Source of the DNA: Kaistella palustris DSM 21579
GTDB taxonomy: Bacteria > Bacteroidota > Bacteroidia > Flavobacteriales > Weeksellaceae
Direction of reading: 5' to 3'
Length of the DNA: 64,000 nucleotides
Assembly: GCF_000422265.1 (NCBI RefSeq)
Contig: NZ_KE383812.1
Coordinates: forward strand, 386,091 to 450,090
Below are positions 24,930 through 34,717 of the stretch, one piece after another. How positions within the stretch are numbered: position 1 is the stretch's first letter; each line of letters begins with the position of its first letter. The notes below the pieces were generated by a model, which saw nothing but the letters and a program-made list of their open reading frames with translations, did no database searches and was not told the origin of the DNA. A program made the translations under genes and the position numbers.

Positions 24930-25583
24930 TTATTTGAGGATCAAAGGTGAGGGCGCTACACCAGTGGTATTACCATTGAAATCCACATTCGTGGTGAAAC
25001 TCTTGGCAAATGTCTTATCAAAAACCATGAGATTGATATCCCAAACCCCGTTACTGCTGTTTGCCGGTGGAGCAAACCCATGATAATCCGCTTTAATCCA
25101 CCAGGTGCCGTTTTTTTCGTAGGTAAAGACTTGCGCTGCAGGTGAGACTTTTTTCGAGGAACCAACAACAACCGGTAAGTTGAAATTAAAGTAATTGAGC
25201 ACCGCGATGTATTTCGTTGCATTGATTCGGGTATCGTACTCGTTCACCCAGTCTTTATCATTGGGGTCGGTACTTATGGTAAAGCCAATTACACCAAAAG
25301 GTGCAGGGAATGAATTCCCTCCACTGGACTGCACATTGTAGGTAGTAATCCTTTTTGCACTGCGTGATTTCAGTAAAAATGAATAGTTTTCCGTAGGTCC
25401 CAGGCTGGGAATGGTCTGGAGATTTGTGTTCTGGTCCAAAAGCAGATCTTTCGCTTTCATGGAACCTTTCACGTGTAGTCTTTGCTCCGGCTGGTCGGTA
25501 TTAATACCCACATTATTCTGGTATTGCCCATAGCAGAGACTAATGGCAAAAGCCATTAAAATTAATAAAGTTTTTTTCATCAT
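24930..25583 (-). CDS. Secreted protein with N-terminal VGINTDQP motif, unknown
   Basis: A 217-residue exported paralogue of the next two genes. Signal peptide MMKKTLLILMAFAISLCYGQ, then the stalk motif NNVGINTDQPEQRLHVKGS. Later segments align with its neighbours: TKYIAVLNYFNFNL, WWIKADYHGFAPPANSSNG, VWDINLMVFDKTFAKS (compare NWDLSFIVFEKTLVKD in the neighbour). It is the first gene of the cluster. No catalytic motif; probably a surface or secreted structural protein. Confidence 0.8.
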   Translation of the reverse strand: MMKKTLLILMAFAISLCYGQYQNNVGINTDQPEQRLHVKGSMKAKDLLLDQNTNLQTIPSLGPTENYSFLLKSRSAKRITTYNVQSSGGNSFPAPFGVIGFTISTDPNDKDWVNEYDTRINATKYIAVLNYFNFNLPVVVGSSKKVSPAAQVFTYEKNGTWWIKADYHGFAPPANSSNGVWDINLMVFDKTFAKSFTTNVDFNGNTTGVAPSPLILK

Positions 25584-25842
25584 TTGTGTGTTTGAGGACA
25601 GAAAAACGGTATCTGTGTAAACCCGAATTCCTGAGAGCGAAATTAGAATTCAAAACCAGACAAACAAAAATTAAGGTGGGGACAAAAGGGGGGACAAAGT
25701 ATAAACAATTGATAACCAATATATTAATTTACAAAGTCCTTTTTTCAGTTCGTTCAGTGTAAATGAAAACTCATCGGCAATTAGAAAGATTGCGGCGAGA
25801 TCTGATCTTTTTCAGATACTTTCATATAAAAACCATTTTATC

Positions 25843-25850
25843 TAAATTTG
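25843..25850 (+). promoter_or_regulatory. -7 promoter box of the TPR/HTH regulator gene
   Basis: TAAATTTG matches TAnnTTTG, 19 bp before the ATG at 25870. The spacing implies a leader of only about 13 bases. Confidence 0.45.
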
Positions 25851-25869
25851 TTTAAAACCAAACACTTAA

Positions 25870-27603
25870 ATGATCATAAAAAATTTATTCTTTCTGCTCT
25901 GCGTATTTATATCAATGCATTCTTACGCACAGCAGATAAAAATTTTCAAATCCTTTAATTCTATAAAAGACGCCGAAAGAATTCTTCTTCAGGAGAAAAC
26001 TTTTGTAAAAGATACTGTTGCCTTAAAAAATTATCTGCAGCCGCTTCTCAACAGCGCCAATCAAAGCCACCGGATTTTCTATTACGGCTTGCTGGCAAAT
26101 GGCTATGCAGACTATTTTGAAAGGGACAATACGCATAGTCTGATAAACTCGCGAAAAGCTATTGAATTGGCAAAAGCTGCTGCAAACCCCGCTCTCATGG
26201 TTTGGGCGGAAATGAATTACGCAAAATACAGGTACCGTTTTAATCAGTACACGCAAATGCTTCCCGTTTTCACTTCTGCGGTAAAAACCGTGGAAAGAAT
26301 GAAGCGCAGCCAAATCATTCTGCCCAATGACACTTACCGGCAGATCGCCTTTGTCATGCAGACCATAGGCGCACCAGACGAAGCTATTGCTTATTTTTTG
26401 AAAGTTAAAGATTACGTTGGTTATAACACATCTGAGAATGCAGCGATTCTGGATAATATGGGAATATGTTTTCTTCAGAAAAATGAGCTGGACCGCAGTC
26501 TGAAACTTTCCAGGGAGGCAAATGCTATTGCATCTCTCGTAAAAGATTCACTGCGGCTGGCAAAAACATTTGGCAACATCGGCAACGCACTTTTCGAAAA
26601 GAAACTGTACACGGAAGCTGAAACTGCACTGCTGAAAGACATTCAGATTTCGGAAAAGCTCGGTAACCGCAAGAACGCTATGTTTGCCTACCAACTTCTG
26701 GCGAAAAATTATATTGCACAGGGTAAGATGAAGCAGGCGCTGGCATTCTTGGACCAGGCACAGGAAGTAGCTGTCTCCAGTCCCTATTTCAAAAGCGAAG
26801 AACTAAATATTTTAAAAATGCGCCTGAAAGCGCTGGATGACAACAGCCCCGATGAACTGTCGATCCGAAAAAGAATTGCTGAACTCGAAGATTATGGTAA
26901 ACAAACTGATGGCGAAACCGTAGTAAATACCGCACAACTCCTAATTCAGAAAGCCAAATACGAGAGCCAGATCGACAAAGTAAACAGCGACCTGCAGGAT
27001 GCGGCTTTTCAAAAGCGGGTTTTTATCGGAGTTTTGTTTGCCCTGCTTATAATTGCATTATTTCTCTACAAATTTTTTAAGATCAAACTGAAAGTCCGCA
27101 AGCTTCAGAACGAAGAAAATCTCCTGCGCTCGGAACTGGCAAAACAGGATTACGAGCGTAAACTCTCCGAAGTTGAAGAAAGCATCTCGGCGCAGATCGA
27201 ACTTCTGAAATATAAAAACACACACATTTCTGCCCTTAATTCTGAGATCGGACTTTTGAAGAAACAGGAGGAACAAAGTGCACAGGAAAAACAGGATGAT
27301 CTGGAGAAACTGCTTGAAAGTCACCTGATGACCGATGAAAACTGGTCGAACTTCAAGAATGCTTTCGAAAGGAAATATCCGGGATTTTATACAGACCTCA
27401 ATGAAAATTTTCCGGAACTGACTGCCTCCAACCATCGTGTGATCCTGCTTCATAAACTCAACTTTAACAATACAGAAATTGCCGGTCTCCTGGGTGTTTC
27501 GCCGGAGGCTATAAAAAAATCAAAACAGCGCCTGCGCAAAAAGCTCTCGGATCGCAAAGAAATGTTTGAGGAACTCATCACACCCTTCTACTCAAATAAT
27601 TGA
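25870..27603 (+). CDS. TPR-repeat, membrane-anchored regulator with C-terminal HTH
   Basis: A 577-residue sensor-regulator of a type common in Bacteroidota. It has a signal peptide (MIIKNLFFLLCVFISMHSYAQ), a long helical TPR array (about 30-370, with repeats such as AILDNMGICFLQKNELDRSL and TFGNIGNALFEKKLYTEAE), one membrane helix (VFIGVLFALLIIALFLYKFF), a coiled coil (about 405-475), and a C-terminal LuxR-like helix-turn-helix (LNFNNTEIAGLLGVSPEAIKKSKQRLRKKL, in pieces NTEIAGLLGVS and AIKKSKQRLRKK). A periplasmic sensory domain would signal to DNA through the coiled coil. It is 59 bp before an ABC exporter operon on the same strand, a likely target or co-transcribed unit. Confidence 0.88.
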   Translation: MIIKNLFFLLCVFISMHSYAQQIKIFKSFNSIKDAERILLQEKTFVKDTVALKNYLQPLLNSANQSHRIFYYGLLANGYADYFERDNTHSLINSRKAIELAKAAANPALMVWAEMNYAKYRYRFNQYTQMLPVFTSAVKTVERMKRSQIILPNDTYRQIAFVMQTIGAPDEAIAYFLKVKDYVGYNTSENAAILDNMGICFLQKNELDRSLKLSREANAIASLVKDSLRLAKTFGNIGNALFEKKLYTEAETALLKDIQISEKLGNRKNAMFAYQLLAKNYIAQGKMKQALAFLDQAQEVAVSSPYFKSEELNILKMRLKALDDNSPDELSIRKRIAELEDYGKQTDGETVVNTAQLLIQKAKYESQIDKVNSDLQDAAFQKRVFIGVLFALLIIALFLYKFFKIKLKVRKLQNEENLLRSELAKQDYERKLSEVEESISAQIELLKYKNTHISALNSEIGLLKKQEEQSAQEKQDDLEKLLESHLMTDENWSNFKNAFERKYPGFYTDLNENFPELTASNHRVILLHKLNFNNTEIAGLLGVSPEAIKKSKQRLRKKLSDRKEMFEELITPFYSNN

Positions 27604-27662
27604 TTTTCCTGTAACAATACTTTTCCAACGCCTACTTATAAGGTAAATCAATCCGCATCTGA

Positions 27663-28355
27663 ATGTTATTAATAAAGGATTTACACAAATCGTACGACAC
27701 GGGCAAAAGTAAACTGCATGTTCTGAAAGGCATTGACCTGCAAATCGGTGCGGGCGAATTTGTCTCGATCATGGGAAGTTCCGGCTCGGGAAAATCCACG
27801 CTTCTGAATATCATTGGTATTCTGGACGAAAAAGATTCCGGCATTTATGAACTCGACGGAATTCCTATTGAACATCTTACAGAAATAAAAGCCGCCGAGT
27901 ACCGAAGTAAATTTTTGGGATTTATCTTTCAGTCCTTTAACCTAATCGGGTACAAAACCGCTCTGGAAAATGTGGCACTTCCTCTCTATTATCAGAATGT
28001 TGCCCGCAAAGAGCGCAATCAGCGCGCCCTGGATTATCTTGAAAAAGTAGGCCTGGCAGACTGGGCAGCGCATATGCCGAATGAACTCTCCGGCGGACAA
28101 AAACAAAGGGTGGCAATTGCCCGCGCTCTGATCACGGACCCCAAGGTAATTCTAGCCGATGAACCTACGGGTGCACTGGATTCCAAAACGACATATGACA
28201 TTATGAAATTACTGCAGGAAATTAATAACAGCGGGAAAACCGTGATCGTAGTGACACACGAACCCGATGTGGCTGCAGAAACAAAACGCAATGTTATATT
28301 AAAAGACGGTATCATCGAAAGTGATGAATTTATCACCCAAAGAGTTTTAGCCTAA
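27663..28355 (+). CDS. MacB-type ABC transporter ATP-binding protein
   Basis: A 230-residue nucleotide-binding subunit with Walker [11 protein letters not shown]-loop FQSFNLI, signature LSGGQKQR, Walker [13 protein letters not shown] and the switch His in VVTHEP. The sequence is of the LolD/MacB group, which energises periplasmic mechanotransmission through FtsX-like permeases. It is the first of four genes: ATPase, permease, permease, adaptor. Because the permeases lack their own ATPase domain, it should serve both. Confidence 0.93.
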   Translation: MLLIKDLHKSYDTGKSKLHVLKGIDLQIGAGEFVSIMGSSGSGKSTLLNIIGILDEKDSGIYELDGIPIEHLTEIKAAEYRSKFLGFIFQSFNLIGYKTALENVALPLYYQNVARKERNQRALDYLEKVGLADWAAHMPNELSGGQKQRVAIARALITDPKVILADEPTGALDSKTTYDIMKLLQEINNSGKTVIVVTHEPDVAAETKRNVILKDGIIESDEFITQRVLA

Positions 28356-28405
28356 TAAGACCGGCGATACTGCAATACAACCTTAAAAAACACGAAAACA
28401 AATAT

Positions 28406-29635
28406 ATGTTCGATCTGGACCGCTGGCGCGAAATTTTTGAATCGATCCGAAGTAATGTTCTGCGGACCATACTTTCGGGCTTTACAGTAGCGCTTGGACT
28501 TTATATATTTATAGTGCTTTTCGGTATTGGAACAGGTTTGAAAAATGCTTTTACCGAAGGTTTTGCGCGGGACGCCACGAATTTAATTTCAATCTTTGCA
28601 GGTAAAACATCCGTGGCATATGGCGGCCTGCAGGAAAACAGACAGGTCGTTCTGAAAAATGATGACTACAGCCAGGTCATTAAAACCGATCCGGAAAAAA
28701 TTGAAAGTTCTACACCGCGATACTCCACCAACATGACAGTGAAATATGGAAAAGAAAGCGGAAGTTACCAGATCAGCGGTGCAAATCCTGATGAACAGAT
28801 CATCGAAAACCGAAAAGTTACCGATGGCCGTTATATTACAAACCGTGATTTGGACCTGAAACAAAATGTAGCTGTTATCGGTAGAATGGTTCAGCGCGAT
28901 CTTTTAAAAACCGGCAGCCCGATTGGGCGGGATCTGGATATTAACGGTACTTTTTTTAAAGTCATTGGAGTGTTTTCAGATGACGGCGGCGATTTTGACG
29001 AACGGATGATCACTGTTCCGATCACCACCTTGCAGCAACTTAAAAAAGGTTCGGATACGGTGAGCACGATCTTCCTGACCTATAATACCGATATGACTCC
29101 CGCGCAGGCCATTGCGTACGGAGATCAACTTCAGAAAGAGCTCAAAGCCAAGAATAAAGTTTCTCCGGATGATGAAAATGCGATCGTGGTTAGGAACAAT
29201 GCCAAAAATATGGACAAGACCTTTCAGTTCCTGTTTATCATCACGCTGATCGTAGGTTTCATAGGTATGGGAACTTTGCTCGCGGGCATTATTGGGATCA
29301 GCAACATCATGGTTTATATCGTAAAAGAAAGAACCCAGGAAATCGGTGTGCGCAAAGCCATTGGGGCAAAACCAAGCAGCATCGTAGGTCTCATCATGCA
29401 GGAAAGTGTAGTTATAACTGCCATATCCGGCTTAGTGGGTGTTGGGCTCGGCGTACTTACCCTGAAACTCATCGGCGACAGTTTAGAAAAGTATTTTATT
29501 ATGGATCCTTCGGTTGGCTGGGGCCTGATCGCGGTAGCTTTTATTTGCCTTATCATTTCGGGTCTTGTGGCAGGATTTGTTCCGGCCTACAGGGCGAGCC
29601 GAATAAAACCGATCGAAGCGCTGCGTGCGGAATAA
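28406..29635 (+). CDS. MacB/FtsX-like ABC permease 1
   Basis: A 409-residue permease: one N-terminal membrane helix (about 22-44), a large periplasmic MacB core domain (about 45-280), and three C-terminal helices. Family motifs are present: GIIGISNIMVYIVKERTQEIGVRKAIGA, in pieces GISNIM and ERTQEIGVRKAIGA, and the terminal RASRIKPIEALRAE. It has no ATPase domain, so it is a half-type MacB. It is followed after 137 bp by a second, distinct permease. Confidence 0.93.
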   Translation: MFDLDRWREIFESIRSNVLRTILSGFTVALGLYIFIVLFGIGTGLKNAFTEGFARDATNLISIFAGKTSVAYGGLQENRQVVLKNDDYSQVIKTDPEKIESSTPRYSTNMTVKYGKESGSYQISGANPDEQIIENRKVTDGRYITNRDLDLKQNVAVIGRMVQRDLLKTGSPIGRDLDINGTFFKVIGVFSDDGGDFDERMITVPITTLQQLKKGSDTVSTIFLTYNTDMTPAQAIAYGDQLQKELKAKNKVSPDDENAIVVRNNAKNMDKTFQFLFIITLIVGFIGMGTLLAGIIGISNIMVYIVKERTQEIGVRKAIGAKPSSIVGLIMQESVVITAISGLVGVGLGVLTLKLIGDSLEKYFIMDPSVGWGLIAVAFICLIISGLVAGFVPAYRASRIKPIEALRAE

Positions 29636-29772
29636 CGGAGTTTTGGAATGACTCAGTATTTGGGTTGTGGAGTGAATAAGTGATTGAGAAATTGTGTTTG
29701 AATTAATGAATATTTGACTTAAAAAAATAAAAAACAGAATCTGCAGAGCAACTGCATTTTTACAAAGTTCGG

Positions 29773-31041
29773 ATGAAAATAATTTTTAAAATAGATACCT
29801 GGCAGGAAATTTATCATTCTCTTCGGAATAATAAATTGCGCACCTTTCTTACCATGATCGGTGTGGGTTGGGGTATGTTTTTGTTTGTCGCACTTCTGGG
29901 CGCCGCCAAAGGTCTGGAAAATGGTTTCGACAAGGCTTTCTCCGGCTTTGCAACGAATTCTATTTTTCTGTGGGCACAAAACACAACGATTCCGTACAAC
30001 GGTTTCCCAAAAGGCAGAAAAATGGACCTGCATTTATCCGACCTGGAACTGCTGCCGCGAAAGATCAGCCAGATCGACTATATTTCCCCCCAAAGTTCGC
30101 GCGGAAAATTTGGCAGTCCAGGTGAATCTTTTTCCAGAAATGGCAAAAATGCAACTTATACATTAACAGGCGATTTTCCTATCGGCAATAAAATCTCGGA
30201 GAAAAAACTGATTTTCGGCCGGTATATTAATGATGCTGACATCAACGGAAACAAAAATGTAATCGTGATTGGCGAGGAGATTTATAAAAACTTCTTCGAT
30301 GCGAAAAAAAATGAAGACCCTATCGGAAAGTCAATTACTGTAAAAGGTATTTTCTTTAATGTCATCGGCGTATTCCGCGTGAAGAAAACCGGTGGGCCCG
30401 ATAATGACCAGGCAGCTTTCATTCCGTTCACCACCTACTCGAAAATGTATAACGAAGGCGATAAGGTTGGCTTCTTCGCAATCGTGAGCAAACCTGATGC
30501 TGACCTGAATGTGGTAGAAGATGAAGTAAAAAGCGAACTCAAAGCAAAATATAACGTATCGCCTGATGATACCAATGCATTCGGCAGTTTTAACCTGGGC
30601 AAGGAGTTCGGTAAACTGACCGGCTTTCTTACGGGAATGCAGATTTTAACAATTGTGGTAGGAACGCTTACAATCCTGGCGGGCGTCATTGCAATTTCGA
30701 ATATCCTGCTGATCACCGTAAAAGAGCGAACCAAAGAAATCGGGATCCGCCGCGCCCTGGGCGCCAAACCGGCAGAAGTACGTAACCAGATTCTTCTAGA
30801 AAGCGTGGTGATTACTTTAACCTCCGGCATACTGGGATTTATCTTTGGAATTTTCCTGCTGATGATCGTAGATATGTTTACAAGAAACCAGGATACTTTC
30901 CCTTTTTATAATCCCACGATCAATTACGGTCAGGTTTTTGGAGCAATGGCGATCATGGTGATTTTGGGCCTTATTATAGGAATGATCCCGGCGCAGCGCG
31001 CGGTAAGAATACGGCCTATTGAAGCACTTAGATCCGAGTAG
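29773..31041 (+). CDS. MacB/FtsX-like ABC permease 2
   Basis: A 422-residue permease with the same plan as the previous gene: N-terminal helix after IYHSLRNNKLRTFLTMIGVGWG, a periplasmic core, and three C-terminal helices with ISNILLITVKERTKEIGIRRALGA (in pieces ISNILL and ERTKEIGIRRALGA) and AVRIRPIEALRSE. The two permeases are clearly different in the core, so a heterodimer with one shared ATPase is a reasonable inference. The 250 bp after it hold the second repeat element and the leader of the adaptor gene. Confidence 0.93.
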   Translation: MKIIFKIDTWQEIYHSLRNNKLRTFLTMIGVGWGMFLFVALLGAAKGLENGFDKAFSGFATNSIFLWAQNTTIPYNGFPKGRKMDLHLSDLELLPRKISQIDYISPQSSRGKFGSPGESFSRNGKNATYTLTGDFPIGNKISEKKLIFGRYINDADINGNKNVIVIGEEIYKNFFDAKKNEDPIGKSITVKGIFFNVIGVFRVKKTGGPDNDQAAFIPFTTYSKMYNEGDKVGFFAIVSKPDADLNVVEDEVKSELKAKYNVSPDDTNAFGSFNLGKEFGKLTGFLTGMQILTIVVGTLTILAGVIAISNILLITVKERTKEIGIRRALGAKPAEVRNQILLESVVITLTSGILGFIFGIFLLMIVDMFTRNQDTFPFYNPTINYGQVFGAMAIMVILGLIIGMIPAQRAVRIRPIEALRSE

Positions 31042-31142
31042 ATTTTGAGTGATTGAGTTCGGGTTGGGTAAAAAAGTTGATTCCGAACTTTTAAAAATTG
31101 AAAACTTTAAATGATAAGAAAGTTTGATATAAAAAACAATCT

Positions 31143-31260
31143 GCGACCCGACCTGAATGGAGCTCTTTTTTGGTAGTGCAAACGGCATAAATTTTCAGCC
31201 AACGCAAAATTCCCATGCACTACCAAAAAAAGCGGGAATGGAGGGCGGATGAAGTCGCCC
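31143..31260 (+). repeat. Intergenic element with conserved flanks and variable hairpin (copy 2)
   Basis: Flanks CCCGACCTGAATGGAGCTC and AGCGGGAATGGAGGGCGG, ending GTCGCCC, match copy 1. The stem is new: CTTTTTTGGTAGTGCA pairs with TGCACTACCAAAAAAAG across a 35-base loop. It lies between the second permease and the adaptor gene of the exporter operon, so it may partially terminate or stabilise that transcript. Confidence 0.85.
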
Positions 31261-31290
31261 AAAAAAAACAGAAAAAAATAAACTGATAAT

Positions 31291-32487
31291 ATGAAAAAGA
31301 AGTTCACTGTAAAAAAAGCCATTTATATATTTCTGGGTTTGCTCCTGGTAGCGGCTTTAGGCATGGGTATTTCCTACCTGATCAAATCCAACAGTTCGGA
31401 AAGTGAGGCTTTCCTTACGCGAAAACCTGTTGTGCAAAATATGGATGACAAGGTAATGGCAACAGGCGATATCGTACCGCGCGAGGAGATCGAGATCAAA
31501 CCGAATATTTCCGGCATCATCGATAAGATTCTGGTCACCGAACGCGATCATGTTACTGCCGGTCAGCTGGTAGCAACCATCAGAATTGTGCCGAGCGTGC
31601 AGACCATCAATGCAGCTCAGCAGGAAATTAACAGCGCAAACCTGCAGATCAGCAACTCCAGAATTAATATGGATACGCAGCAGAAGCAGTTTGCCATGCA
31701 GAAAAGATTATACGACCAGGGCGTGATCTCGAAACAGGAGTACATTGGCGCTCAGCAGCAGTTGCAGAGTACGCAGCAACTCCTGAAAAATGCCCAGCAG
31801 CAACTGCAGACCGCGCAGAAAAATCTGCAGATCGCGCGAACGGGCGCGACACCTGAACTTGCAAGTTTAGCCACCACGCAGATTCGTTCCAAAGCGACAG
31901 GAACCGTGCTGGAAGTTCCGGTAAAAGTCGGCAGCCAGGTAATTGAAGCCAACTCATTTAATGCCGGAACCACGATCTGCTCCATCGCGGACCTTAATTC
32001 ACTGATCTTTCAGGGAACAATTGATGAGGCGCAGGCGGGCAAACTGAAGGAAGGTATGGAAATGAATATTGTGATCGGTGCACTGCAGAACAAAAGTTTC
32101 CCAGGCCGCGTGACTATGATCGCACCAAAAGGAAAAGATGAAAACGGAACGATAAAATTTCCTATCGAAGGCGACGTGTTCAATAAAACCGATGAATATA
32201 TACGCGCAGGTTTTTCGGCAAATGGGGAAATCATCCTGAGTTCGCAGAAAAATGCTTTGTTGCTGGATGAATCACTGATTCAGTACGAAAAGGTAAACGG
32301 CCAGGATAAATCCTTTGTAGAAGTAAAACAACCCGACGGGAAATTTAAGAAGGTCTACGTAAAACTGGGCGCGAGCGACGGAATCAATGTGCAGATCCTC
32401 TCGGGACTTACCAAGGATTCCGAGGTGAAGGTATGGAATCCCTCAGATAAAGATAAGGAAACACTAAAAGAACAGAAAGGAAAATAG
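31291..32487 (+). CDS. Periplasmic adaptor subunit (MacA/HlyD family)
   Basis: A 398-residue membrane-fusion protein with an N-terminal membrane helix (about 11-31), a lipoyl-like half (IEIKPNISGIIDKILVTERDHVTAGQLVATI, in pieces KPNISGIIDKI and GQLVATI), a long Gln-rich coiled coil (about 110-185), the second lipoyl half (RSKATGTVLEVPVKVGSQV in part) and a beta-barrel domain. It links the inner-membrane permeases to an outer-membrane channel; no TolC-like gene is present here. It is the last gene of the exporter operon. Confidence 0.92.
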   Translation: MKKKFTVKKAIYIFLGLLLVAALGMGISYLIKSNSSESEAFLTRKPVVQNMDDKVMATGDIVPREEIEIKPNISGIIDKILVTERDHVTAGQLVATIRIVPSVQTINAAQQEINSANLQISNSRINMDTQQKQFAMQKRLYDQGVISKQEYIGAQQQLQSTQQLLKNAQQQLQTAQKNLQIARTGATPELASLATTQIRSKATGTVLEVPVKVGSQVIEANSFNAGTTICSIADLNSLIFQGTIDEAQAGKLKEGMEMNIVIGALQNKSFPGRVTMIAPKGKDENGTIKFPIEGDVFNKTDEYIRAGFSANGEIILSSQKNALLLDESLIQYEKVNGQDKSFVEVKQPDGKFKKVYVKLGASDGINVQILSGLTKDSEVKVWNPSDKDKETLKEQKGK

Positions 32488-32491
32488 CATC

Positions 32492-33130
32492 TTAGTTTTT
32501 AACTGTAATAAATCCTGGCTCCGGCTGGGATTTTTTTGTTGACTTACGCACCAGCAAAACAATATTCAGGAAAAGCAGCAGAAAATCGAGCGTGATCCAG
32601 ATCGCAGTTTTCATATTTTCGAATTTCATAGCGGTGATCTGGGTTTTGGCAATATCGGCAAGTTTGATGCTTTGCTTGATGTAGTTGCGGACTTCTATGA
32701 TCTGATCCTGGTTTTTATTCGGCACTGAATGTTGGGAAAAATACACGAGGTCTTTTTTACCCATGAGACCGGCGATCCAAAACTCATCGGAGTTTTTCAT
32801 GTCTATATATTCGATCCGGTAATAATTACTGCGGATACTACCAATATGCCGGGCTTCATATTTATCATCGGGATCGGCCCCGCTGTTGATCTTCACCATA
32901 TAAAAATCAATGGGAAACGGCAGTTTGTTGACGACCTGAACGGTAAGTGAATTTTTCTGAAACTGGCTGACACTTTTACGGATGAACAAAAGTGCAAAAA
33001 CAACAAGTGACAGACTCACCACAGTGATTCGGAAAGCTTTGGCCCAGATAATGAACCTGCCATATTTTACAGTGGAAAGTACCAAAGCCGAAACCAGCAA
33101 AACCGCCAGCAGCACAAACAAATAATACAT
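32492..33130 (-). CDS. Membrane protein with two N-terminal helices and one C-terminal helix, unknown
   Basis: A 212-residue protein: two N-terminal hydrophobic segments (about 2-20 and 33-52), a periplasmic or cytoplasmic middle (LTVQVVNKLPFPIDFYMVKI through YIKQSIKLA, about 62-165), and a C-terminal helix (IWITLDFLLLFLNIVLLV). The tail is charged. I recognise no family. The gene overlaps the end region of the exporter operon tail to tail. The following 230 bp to the HD gene hold nothing recognisable. Confidence 0.7.
   Translation of the reverse strand: MYYLFVLLAVLLVSALVLSTVKYGRFIIWAKAFRITVVSLSLVVFALLFIRKSVSQFQKNSLTVQVVNKLPFPIDFYMVKINSGADPDDKYEARHIGSIRSNYYRIEYIDMKNSDEFWIAGLMGKKDLVYFSQHSVPNKNQDQIIEVRNYIKQSIKLADIAKTQITAMKFENMKTAIWITLDFLLLFLNIVLLVRKSTKKSQPEPGFITVKN
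32510..32533 (+). terminator. Terminator of the exporter operon, inside the end of the convergent gene
   Basis: AAATCC pairs with GGATTT around a GC-rich inner segment and is followed by T residues. It lies 22 bp beyond the adaptor stop codon and overlaps the last codons of the minus-strand gene at 32492. Confidence 0.5.
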
Positions 33131-33361
33131 GGGGTAAAGTTAAATGAAATAATTAAAACTGTCGCCTACGCGGATTGTGAAAAAAAGTACTCCTGTTATT
33201 TTTGGTTCATCCTGTGCACAGCCAGGATTTGAAAAGAGATATTTCTTACGCAAAAAGCTACAGCCGCTACCGCGAAGACACAGTAAAACGGTTTTAAATA
33301 ACATTAATTGAATAAGCGTTATGCACCCTAACTGCAAATTCTTGCTGTCTTATCACTTTCT

Positions 33362-34012
33362 TTAAATCTCTGCCTTCCATTCTTTATAGAATTCCTCCAG
33401 AAATCTCAACATAAAATCGTGTCTTTCCGACGCGATTTTTTTTGCGGTTTCTGTATGCATAAGATCTTTCAGCAAAAGCAGCTTCTCGTAAAAATGATTG
33501 ATGGTGGTACCGTTGCTTTTCTTGTAAGCTTCCTTTGTCATATCCAGTTGTGGAGGCAGCCCGGGATCGTACATTATATTATTTTTGAAGCCGCCAAAAT
33601 TGAAAGTTCTGGCAATTCCGATCGCGCCAACAGCATCCAAACGGTCAGCATCCTGTACGATCTTTAATTCAACCGGGATTTCTTTCGGCGTTTCGTTCCT
33701 GTTTTTAAAGGAAATATTTTTAATGATAAATAAAACCTGCCCGATAATTTCTGATGGTACATCTTGATCAGTTAAAAATTCCGAAGAGATTTCCAGCGCC
33801 AGTGACTCATTGCCGTTATGGAATTTGGGATCGGCAATGTCGTGCAGCAGTGCAGCAATTTCTACCACATCACTATTGCAGTTTTCGTTTTCAGCAATTT
33901 TTGTAGCAAGTTTCCAGACACGTTCGGTATGAAACCAGTCATGGCCCGCTTCTGCACCGCGCAGTTTTTCCTTGACGAAGTTTACGGTATTTTCAATTAA
34001 AGGAGATGGCAT
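33362..34012 (-). CDS. HD-domain metal-dependent phosphohydrolase
   Basis: A 216-residue cytosolic HD-superfamily protein. The metal ligands are visible in order: His in HDWFHTERVWKLA (about 19-31), the His-Asp pair in AALLHDIADPKF, and a late Asp in VQDADRLDAVGAIGIART. These match the YedJ/YpgQ-like subgroup, which acts on phosphorylated small molecules or nucleotides. Substrate not determinable. It is 98 bp from a hypothetical lipoprotein on the same strand. Confidence 0.88.
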   Translation of the reverse strand: MPSPLIENTVNFVKEKLRGAEAGHDWFHTERVWKLATKIAENENCNSDVVEIAALLHDIADPKFHNGNESLALEISSEFLTDQDVPSEIIGQVLFIIKNISFKNRNETPKEIPVELKIVQDADRLDAVGAIGIARTFNFGGFKNNIMYDPGLPPQLDMTKEAYKKSNGTTINHFYEKLLLLKDLMHTETAKKIASERHDFMLRFLEEFYKEWKAEI

Positions 34013-34109
34013 ATAATTTCAGTGAGAATTATTAATTTTTTCAGTTCAGGTGCCTGAGCTTTTAAGGCGTGTGCCGAATGTGAGCCGGTTAAAAACTGTT
34101 TAACACTTT

Positions 34110-34685
34110 TTATTTCTTAACTTCTACAAACTGATACACCATTTGCGATTTTGGATTGTAGATGACTGTACTGGCGTTTGGGAAACGCTTGATCTTATAA
34201 TATTCGATGTTCTTGTCATTTTTAATGTCGTCCAGAAAACTCATGTCTATGGAATTTGCGGGAAGGAATTTCTCAAAAAAGGTGATTTTCTCAATGATCA
34301 TACGGCCGTCAACTTTTTGAAAGTCTTTGTTCGATTTTCCTTCATCTGTTGTGGGTTCTTCGACCAAAGTTTTCAAGAGCACATCTTTATCGGCCACTTT
34401 GTATTTGAAAACATAAAAAGGTGTTCCGTTCGGGAACGCTACTTTTTTACCGACTACATTCTCGATCTGCAATGAATTGTCGTGGGGAAATAATTGCTGA
34501 AACTCCACATTTTCTGCGTTCACAAGTTTTCCCAATTGCTCATTTACGGTTTCCTGCACGGTTTCACGGGCTTTTTGCTCGGCTTTGTTTTTGGTTGCAG
34601 TTACAACCGTGGTAATGCTTTCTTCCACTTTCTGGCAGCATATCACAGACATCAGGACAAAAGCGCTCAGTATGGTATTTTTCAT
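34110..34685 (-). CDS. Putative lipoprotein, unknown
   Basis: A 191-residue exported protein with signal MKNTILSAFVLMSVICCQK, consistent with lipidation at Cys. An Ala/Lys/Glu helix follows (TTVVTATKNKAEQKARETVQETV, about 28-50), then a beta-rich domain that ends VYQFVEVKK. No family recognised. It follows the ABC exporter gene by 32 bp on the same strand and may be co-transcribed with it. Confidence 0.72.
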   Translation of the reverse strand: MKNTILSAFVLMSVICCQKVEESITTVVTATKNKAEQKARETVQETVNEQLGKLVNAENVEFQQLFPHDNSLQIENVVGKKVAFPNGTPFYVFKYKVADKDVLLKTLVEEPTTDEGKSNKDFQKVDGRMIIEKITFFEKFLPANSIDMSFLDDIKNDKNIEYYKIKRFPNASTVIYNPKSQMVYQFVEVKK

Positions 34686-34717
34686 ATTTTCTTTAATGTT
34701 TTATAATCTGTTCCTAA

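Noticed and set aside
23285..33290. Possible repeat with words like CAAAGACACAG and CGAAGACACAG in gaps near 23320 and 33280
   Set aside because: The shared stretch is about 10 bases and could be chance or a decayed relic.
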